Shown here: positions 58,368-64,000 of the stretch, piece after piece | Position numbering within the stretch: the stretch's first letter is position 1 | Layout: every line of letters starts with the position of its first letter | NCBI GenBank assembly: GCA_017513905.1 | Contig: JAFWMR010000010.1 | Coordinates: 62,001-126,000 of the forward strand | Direction of reading: 5' to 3' | From: Candidatus Saccharimonadota bacterium | GTDB taxonomy: Bacteria; Patescibacteriota; Saccharimonadia; Saccharimonadales; Saccharimonadaceae | DNA length: 64,000 nucleotides | Notes under the pieces: generated by a model | Told to the model about the DNA's origin: nothing | The model's input: the letters and a program-made list of their open reading frames with translations, nothing else | Databases searched by the model: none | Translations under genes and position numbers: made by a program

Positions 58368-61100
58368 ATGACCAAAGATAAAGTTGTGGCTGCAAAGCCC
58401 CCTAAGACCGAAAAACCGAAAAAAATAAAAGAAAAGAAACCAACTGACAAACTTGCCGATAAGACCAAACTAGACAAATTTTTACAGAGTATTTTTGGTG
58501 ATGCGCAGAAAAAAATTCTTAAACGTCTCTATAAAAGAGCACAAGAAATCAACAAGCTCGAACCAAAATATAAGAGCATGAGCGATGAAGAACTAGCCTC
58601 ACAAACCGCCAAGCTCAAAGAGAGGTTATCTAAGAAATCGACTCTTGATGATATCTTACCAGACACGTTTGCACTCTGTCGCGAAGCCTCTAAGCGTATT
58701 TTAGGCCTACGTCCATATGACGTCCAACTCATCGGCGGTATCGTTCTCCACGAAGGAAATGTTGCCGAAATGAAAACTGGTGAAGGTAAAACGCTCGTCG
58801 CTCTCCTACCGGCCGTTCTTAATGCTCTTGAAGGAAAGGGTGTCCATATTGTTACGGTTAACGATTATCTTGCACAACGTGATGCAGGATGGAACGGTCC
58901 AGTCTATGATTTTCTCGGCCTATCTGTCGGCGTAATCATTAATAATGCATCATTTGTATACGATAGAGATTATATCAACGAAGAGCATGCCGATGAACGC
59001 TTCCGCCACCTCAAACCAGCCACTCGTAAAGACGCATACAATGCAGATATAACATATGGCACCAACAACGAATTCGGTTTTGACTATCTACGCGACAACA
59101 TGACTAGTGAGGTTAAATACTTACGCCAACGCGATCTTAACTTTGCTATTGTGGATGAAGTTGACTCAATTCTAATCGACGAAGCTCGCACCCCATTGAT
59201 TATCTCCGCTCCAGCGGGCGACAATCCAGACGCCTACTACGCGTTCGCTCGCATTGCTTCTCAGCTCACTCCAGATGATTATGTCTTGGACGAAAAACAT
59301 CGTTCCGTTACACTCACAGATAAAGGCGTCGAAAAAGTGCAAAATCTCCTCGGAATAGAAGATCTCTATTCTACCAAGCACACCAACTTCGTCTATCACA
59401 TGGAACAGGCCCTACGCGCTGAAACCATCTTTAAACGTGACAAGGACTACGTCGTTACGAACTCTGGCGAGGTTATTATTGTCGACGAACACACTGGTCG
59501 TCTCATGCAAGGCCGCCGCTATAACGAAGGTCTTCACCAAGCAATCGAGGCAAAAGAAGGCGTCGCCGTTAAGCAGGAGTCCATGACTCTCGCTACCATT
59601 TCTTTCCAGAATTTCTTCCGCCTATACAAAAAACTCTCTGGCATGACCGGTACAGCTTTTACCGAAGCCGAAGAGTTCCAACAAATCTACGCCCTAGATG
59701 TCATTCAGATTCCGCCCAACAAGCCTATCACGCGCGTCGATAAGGACGACCTTATCTTCCGCACTAAGGCTGGCAAGCTTCGCGCCATTGCGAATGAAAT
59801 CGAAAAATATCACGCGAAAGGCCAACCGGTCCTAGTTGGCTCCGACTCTATCGCCAACAACGAAGAGATTGCCCGCTACCTTGACCAACGTGGCATTACG
59901 TATGAAATCTTAAATGCTAAAAACAACGAACGTGAGGCTGCCATCATCGAGAAAGCTGGTCAAAAAGGTGCTATTACCCTTGCTACCAACATGGCCGGTC
60001 GTGGTACCGATATCAAACTAGGCGAAGGCGTCAGGGAACTCGGCGGTCTTGTAGTTATCGGTTCGGCACGTCATGACTCACGTCGTGTAGATAACCAGTT
60101 ACGCGGTCGCGGTGGTCGTCAAGGCGATCCTGGTACAACACAGTTCTTCGTTTCCTGCGAAGATGACCTCATGCGTATTTTTCAAGGTGATCGTGTAGCT
60201 ATGCTTATGTCTCGCCTCGGGGTTGATGAAGATACACCAATCCAAACCAAGTCTATTTCAAAAACCCTAGAAAACGCGCAGAAAAAGATTGAGGGCTTCA
60301 ACTTTGATTCTCGTAAAAATGTCGTCCAATACGACAACGTAATTAATCGTCATCGTAAAGTTGTCTACTCTATGCGTCGTCAGATTCTTGAAGGAGCTGA
60401 TATTCGTCCTGAAATCATGCGCCTCATCAAAGACGAAACCGACTTCCTTACTCGCGACTCATCGCGTATTAATAAGAAATTCAATGAGGAATTTCACTCC
60501 GTCTTTAGCACAATCGACGAAGATCTCGTTGATGAAATTGGAAAAATCAGAAAAGAAAAAGATCGTTCACACCTTGCTCGTATTGCAGTTGAAGAGGCCT
60601 ACGCCCTTAAGGAAGAAGAAGTCGGTGCCGAAACCATGCGCAAAATTGAGCGCGAAGTATATCTGAAAGTTCTAGACGCTCTTTGGATGCAACACCTCGA
60701 AAATATGCAACATTTACGCGAAGGCATCCATTGGCGTTCAGTCGGCCAACGCGATCCGCTAGTAGAATATCGTTCAGAATCTCAAAAACTCTTCGATAAT
60801 CTAGAACGCAATCTTCGCGAAGAAGTCCTCCGTGTACTCCTAACGCTAACCAAGAAGGAAGCAGCACTTCCGGAGAATAACGACGAAGAATACGACTCTG
60901 AACTTACCAAGATGGCAGAGACGGCTACCGAAAAAGGCGTTAATGAGATTTCTGCCGGCGACAAGAATCTCGACAAAGAATTTAGAGAAGAGACCGGCAA
61001 GAAGAGACCATCAGGAGCCAACACAAATTCGAACACGGCTCACAATAAGAACAAAAAGAAGCGCAAACAACAGCGCCAGAACAAGAAACACCGCCGTTAA
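58368..61100 (+). CDS. secA: Preprotein translocase ATPase SecA
   Basis: A 910-residue motor of the Sec pathway. The N-terminal 40 residues are a Lys/Pro-rich extension. Walker A MKTGEGKTLV (about 135-144), VTVNDYLAQRDAGW, FVYDRDYIN, the DEAD-type VDEVDSILIDEARTPL (about 262-277) and ATNMAGRGTDIKLG follow in order. HLENMQHLREGIHWR begins the helical scaffold. The C-terminus is a Lys/Asn/Arg-rich tail without the zinc-binding Cys motif of many SecAs. It drives export of signal-peptide proteins such as the secreted paralogues in this window. Confidence 0.97.
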   Translation: MTKDKVVAAKPPKTEKPKKIKEKKPTDKLADKTKLDKFLQSIFGDAQKKILKRLYKRAQEINKLEPKYKSMSDEELASQTAKLKERLSKKSTLDDILPDTFALCREASKRILGLRPYDVQLIGGIVLHEGNVAEMKTGEGKTLVALLPAVLNALEGKGVHIVTVNDYLAQRDAGWNGPVYDFLGLSVGVIINNASFVYDRDYINEEHADERFRHLKPATRKDAYNADITYGTNNEFGFDYLRDNMTSEVKYLRQRDLNFAIVDEVDSILIDEARTPLIISAPAGDNPDAYYAFARIASQLTPDDYVLDEKHRSVTLTDKGVEKVQNLLGIEDLYSTKHTNFVYHMEQALRAETIFKRDKDYVVTNSGEVIIVDEHTGRLMQGRRYNEGLHQAIEAKEGVAVKQESMTLATISFQNFFRLYKKLSGMTGTAFTEAEEFQQIYALDVIQIPPNKPITRVDKDDLIFRTKAGKLRAIANEIEKYHAKGQPVLVGSDSIANNEEIARYLDQRGITYEILNAKNNEREAAIIEKAGQKGAITLATNMAGRGTDIKLGEGVRELGGLVVIGSARHDSRRVDNQLRGRGGRQGDPGTTQFFVSCEDDLMRIFQGDRVAMLMSRLGVDEDTPIQTKSISKTLENAQKKIEGFNFDSRKNVVQYDNVINRHRKVVYSMRRQILEGADIRPEIMRLIKDETDFLTRDSSRINKKFNEEFHSVFSTIDEDLVDEIGKIRKEKDRSHLARIAVEEAYALKEEEVGAETMRKIEREVYLKVLDALWMQHLENMQHLREGIHWRSVGQRDPLVEYRSESQKLFDNLERNLREEVLRVLLTLTKKEAALPENNDEEYDSELTKMAETATEKGVNEISAGDKNLDKEFREETGKKRPSGANTNSNTAHNKNKKKRKQQRQNKKHRR

Positions 61101-61112
61101 AGGTCCAATAAC

Positions 61113-62387
61113 GTGCGCCACTACGTCGAAGAAGTAAAGCTGAAGAACGGCGCGAAAGGACTCCTGATTAATGTTCCTGGCGCTAGTGTCATGGCCACAC
61201 GTGTTCAATTTCGTGGCGGGCTACGCTTTTGCAAAAAAACAGACCTATACGAAATAGCACACGTCGTAGAACATTTAAGTTTTGGGGCTAACAGCAAATA
61301 CAAGTCCGAATACGCCTATGAGTCTGAGTTTACCAAGAATGGCGCTTATCACAATGCATGGACGTCTGATCTCTCCATTTGTTACGAAACGGAATGCGCT
61401 GATTTTGAATGGGATCGAATTCTAAACCTCAAACGACTAGCCATCACTGAACCGCGTTTTAACGAAGCAGAGCTTATCGCCGAAAAAAGCAATATCAAGT
61501 CTGAATTAGCAAGCTATATGAACGACTACAACCGACTGCTCTGGCCACGCCTACAAAAGACTATCGGAGAAAATGTCAATACACTTCAAGAGCGTCTTCG
61601 TACTATCTCTAATATTGAGCTAAAAGACATTCGTGAGCACTATCGCCGCACGCACACCGCCGAAAACATGCGCTTTGTGATTTCTGGTCATCTTAACTTT
61701 CTTCGTCGGCGCAAAATTATCAAAATGCTAAACTCGTGGGATTTAAAACCAGGAGAAAGGTTAGATGTTCCATTAGACGATCTTCACGGTTCCGATCCAG
61801 TTCTTATTCGACGCAAAGACGCAACCAACATAACATTCGGCTTTTCCTTTGTTACGCCGCGCCGTTTCGACTCCGCATGCACCATAGCAATGTCCTGTCT
61901 TAACCATATTCTAACCGGTACCATGTCCTCACGTATTTTTGGAGAAGCACGTCGTCGTGGTCTAGTCTATGGAATGGGGTCATCCCTCAACCTTGACGAA
62001 AGTAAATCATCCTGGGATTTTGACGGTGAAGTAGAAGAGGAAAATGCCATCGAACTGTTTGATCTCATACGTACCGAACTTGCTCGCGTACTAAACGGAG
62101 AAATCGACGACAAAGATCTAGAGGCCGCCAAAAGCTACTGCCTGGGTCGTTTTCAGATGGCCGCTCAAACAGTCGGGCAGCTCGCTGATTTTTACGCCGA
62201 GGAATTTTTTAAAGCCGACGAAGTGGAAAACTACTGGCTTGTACCAGATATAGTTCGCACTGTCGACAAAACCGAAATCATCGAGCTAGCGAGAGAACTA
62301 ATATCTTCCAACATCTCATCTCTCGTCGCCGTAGGATCGTGCGATAAAACACTCATTACCGAACTTGCAGCTCGTCTTTATCTATAA
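61113..62387 (+). CDS. M16 family zinc peptidase
   Basis: A 424-residue protein starting with GTG 61113, after AAAGG at the end of secA. The inverted zinc motif HVVEH (residues 50-54) is followed by the Glu ligand region NEAELIAEKSNIKSEL (about 125-135). A GASVMATRVQFRGGLRF strand precedes it. The C-terminal half (ITFGFSFVTPRR, GEARRRGLVYGMGSSLN) is the second M16 domain with the R..GLVY substrate-binding element. It degrades peptides, possibly signal peptides released by the Sec pathway. It overlaps or abuts secA, so co-expression is likely. Confidence 0.88.
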   Translation: MRHYVEEVKLKNGAKGLLINVPGASVMATRVQFRGGLRFCKKTDLYEIAHVVEHLSFGANSKYKSEYAYESEFTKNGAYHNAWTSDLSICYETECADFEWDRILNLKRLAITEPRFNEAELIAEKSNIKSELASYMNDYNRLLWPRLQKTIGENVNTLQERLRTISNIELKDIREHYRRTHTAENMRFVISGHLNFLRRRKIIKMLNSWDLKPGERLDVPLDDLHGSDPVLIRRKDATNITFGFSFVTPRRFDSACTIAMSCLNHILTGTMSSRIFGEARRRGLVYGMGSSLNLDESKSSWDFDGEVEEENAIELFDLIRTELARVLNGEIDDKDLEAAKSYCLGRFQMAAQTVGQLADFYAEEFFKADEVENYWLVPDIVRTVDKTEIIELARELISSNISSLVAVGSCDKTLITELAARLYL

Positions 62388-62459
62388 ACAATTAAACACT
62401 TATCATTGCTACTGGATAATTCTAGAGAAAAAGGAGATAACATCGAGCTGTGCCAAGCA

Positions 62460-62474
62460 TGGTATAATAATCCC
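62460..62474 (+). promoter_or_regulatory. Extended -10 promoter placed for a leaderless murD mRNA
   Basis: TGG (62460-62462) and TATAAT (62463-62468) end six bases before ATG 62475. It decides between the two possible starts of murD. Confidence 0.65.
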
Positions 62475-63821
62475 ATGAATATCTTAATTTTAGGCTATGG
62501 CGTCGAGGGAAAGTCTGTAGAGAGTTATTTCAAACACGCCTCATCCGATAATAAAATTGATATATTGGATAAATTCGAAAAAGAAGAATTGTTATTTAAG
62601 GATTTCTCCAACTATGATTTAATTTTTCGCACTCCGTCAATTCCACCTAAATTTATAAACGCACCTGCAGAAAAAGTCACCAGTTGTACGAAATATTTCT
62701 TTCATAACTGCAATTGCCCAATCATCGGCGTAACTGGAACTAAAGGTAAAGGAACAACTTGCACGCTAATACGCGATTTGATACAGGAAATTTTTAATTC
62801 CAAAAGTCAAAACGTTGTCTTTGAATCTGAACGTCCAAAGACATATCTCGTCGGAAATATTGGGACTCCTTCTTTAGACGTACTACCAGACATTAAAAAA
62901 AGTGATGTCGTTATTTATGAGCTATCTAGTTTTCAGCTATGGGACATGGATGTATCACCAACCATTTCAGTTGTTCTACGTATTGAACCAGACCATTTAG
63001 ATGTCCATGAAAACTTCGAAGAATACGTTTCCGCCAAACAGAACATTATCAATTATCAGAACAAACAAGATACTTGCGTATATTTCAAAAACAACGACAA
63101 TACGGCAAGGCTCATTAATCCAACAAAAGCTCAAAAACTTGAATATCCATACGAAGAACCAGCAATTTTAAACGAACTTCAGGTGCCTGGTGACCATAAT
63201 CGCGAAGACGCCGAAGCTGCACTCATGGCAGCTTTCGCATTTTTCAAACTCCACGACGATAGGCTCACATTCGAAAAATTCATAAAGTATAATGAAAAAG
63301 CACTGGGTAAGGCCCTACATAATTTCAAACCGCTTCCTCATCATATTGAATTTGTCCGTGAGGTTAATGGCGTCAAATACTATGATGATTCATTCTCAAC
63401 CGTTTCGCCAGCGCTCCGTGCTTGTCTTAATTCCTTCCCAGATACACCGTTCGTACTCATAGTTGGCGGCAAAGACAAAGGATTCGACATCTCAGAAATA
63501 AAACGCATAATTTTTGACAATCCACATCTTATCAAAGCTGTTCTTATAGGCGAGACAGCTGCAAAGCTCGCAGATGGCGAAGACCCAGAAAAATACATCA
63601 TCGCTGGGACAGATTTCGATCTAGCAATTAAGACAGCGAAAGAACTCGCCGAAAACAAACTCACACAGGAAGAAGAACTATCCGACACGTGTCTTGTCGA
63701 CAAAAAACCAGTCGTCAAAGAGCCAGTCGTATTGCTATCACCATGCGCCAGCTCGTTCGACATGTTCAAATCTTACAAAGACCGCGGCGATCAATTTAAA
63801 TCAATCGTAAACGCTCTATAG
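62475..63821 (+). CDS. murD: UDP-N-acetylmuramoylalanine-D-glutamate ligase
   Basis: A 448-residue protein from ATG 62475; the frame opens at 62406 but the promoter lies in between. The N-terminal Rossmann domain begins NILILGYGVEGKSVESYF. The ATP loop is GVTGTKGKGTTCTLI (about 84-98). YELSSFQLWDM and IEPDHLDVHENFEEY are Mur-ligase central-domain motifs. Late PGDHNREDAEAALMA and a C-terminal DDSFSTVSPALRACL with GGKDKGFD complete it. It adds D-Glu to the peptidoglycan precursor. The prfB start follows two bases after the stop. Confidence 0.92.
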   Translation: MNILILGYGVEGKSVESYFKHASSDNKIDILDKFEKEELLFKDFSNYDLIFRTPSIPPKFINAPAEKVTSCTKYFFHNCNCPIIGVTGTKGKGTTCTLIRDLIQEIFNSKSQNVVFESERPKTYLVGNIGTPSLDVLPDIKKSDVVIYELSSFQLWDMDVSPTISVVLRIEPDHLDVHENFEEYVSAKQNIINYQNKQDTCVYFKNNDNTARLINPTKAQKLEYPYEEPAILNELQVPGDHNREDAEAALMAAFAFFKLHDDRLTFEKFIKYNEKALGKALHNFKPLPHHIEFVREVNGVKYYDDSFSTVSPALRACLNSFPDTPFVLIVGGKDKGFDISEIKRIIFDNPHLIKAVLIGETAAKLADGEDPEKYIIAGTDFDLAIKTAKELAENKLTQEEELSDTCLVDKKPVVKEPVVLLSPCASSFDMFKSYKDRGDQFKSIVNAL

Positions 63822-63823
63822 AT

Positions 63824-64000
63824 ATGGAAGATTTAAAGAAACAGCTCAAGAACCTCAGAGAAAATTTTTTCGATTCTTGGAATAAACTCAATATAAACGA
63901 AAAAATTCAGGAGCTTGATGCGCTCGAACAGGAAATTGCCAAGCCGGAATTGTGGAATAATCCAGACAATGCAAAAGCTAAAAATGAAGCATTCGCGCAT
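63824..64000 (+). CDS. prfB: Peptide chain release factor 2, N-terminal part
   Basis: Fifty-nine codons are present before the window ends. ELDALEQEIAKPELWNNPDNA corresponds to the start of RF2 domain 1. The N-terminal stretch that in many bacteria holds an in-frame UGA and a +1 frameshift has no stop codon here, so synthesis is not autoregulated in the usual way, at least in this part. RF2 reads UGA and UAA, so UGA remains a stop codon in this organism. It is coupled to murD. Confidence 0.85.
   Translation, partial: MEDLKKQLKNLRENFFDSWNKLNINEKIQELDALEQEIAKPELWNNPDNAKAKNEAFAH

Noticed and set aside
62406-62474. Upstream start of murD adding 23 residues
   Set aside because: The -10 box at 62463-62468 lies inside this stretch, and the Rossmann strand typical of MurD begins at ATG 62475.

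Overview
The window looks like a chromosome segment of a small-genome monoderm bacterium of the Candidate Phyla Radiation, most likely a Saccharibacterium (TM7). I infer this from four things: a sortase and CPBP proteases without outer-membrane genes; short compact housekeeping genes; paralogous secreted proteins carrying BspA-type (DUF285) and FISUMP modules; and backbone promoters whose -10 box sits 6-7 bases before the start codon. The taxonomic call is inference and no database was searched.

Layout. 1-2.4 kb is backbone: an unidentified partial gene, a YgjV-like membrane protein and an HD-domain protein. 2.5-12.0 kb holds three of four paralogous secreted proteins. They share a signal peptide and N-terminal module, and end in DUF285 repeats or FISUMP domains. 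Between them lie broken copies of genes that are intact further right, plus a possible small RNA. 12.2-14.5 kb has another broken gene, a NERD-domain protein and an IS3-family transposase. 14.7-45.8 kb reads as a mobile island of about 31 kb. From left to right it carries two small genes each bounded by inverted copies of their own leader; a minus-strand transfer/replication block (Replic_Relax protein, TraG-like ATPase, small membrane protein, MT-A70 methylase, unknowns); the fourth secreted protein; a defence block (two-nuclease DUF2779 protein, XRE regulator, HsdM, HsdS, HsdR, RecD-like helicase); a run of small genes typical of clostridial mobile elements (DUF5049, DUF4314, 'virulence-related' protein); a hairpin-rich noncoding stretch; and two overlapping large serine recombinases. 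The island stops just short of a tRNA-Leu gene.

46-64 kb is backbone again: sortase, frr, rseP, CPBP protease, lysS, a second CPBP protease, a small membrane protein, L-lactate dehydrogenase, a DUF2207-type membrane protein with a duplicated ectodomain, serS, hpf, secA, an M16 peptidase, murD and the start of prfB.

How it fits together. The recombinases and the TraG/Replic_Relax block would move the island, and the restriction block would defend its host. The secreted proteins probably act at the cell surface, where they could matter for attachment to a host bacterium. Island genes begin with strong Shine-Dalgarno sequences (AAAGGAGG type), whereas nine backbone genes look leaderless. This supports a foreign, Firmicutes-like origin for much of the island. 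Broken copies of three island genes at 5.9-12.4 kb point to an older, decayed relative of the island at the same locus.
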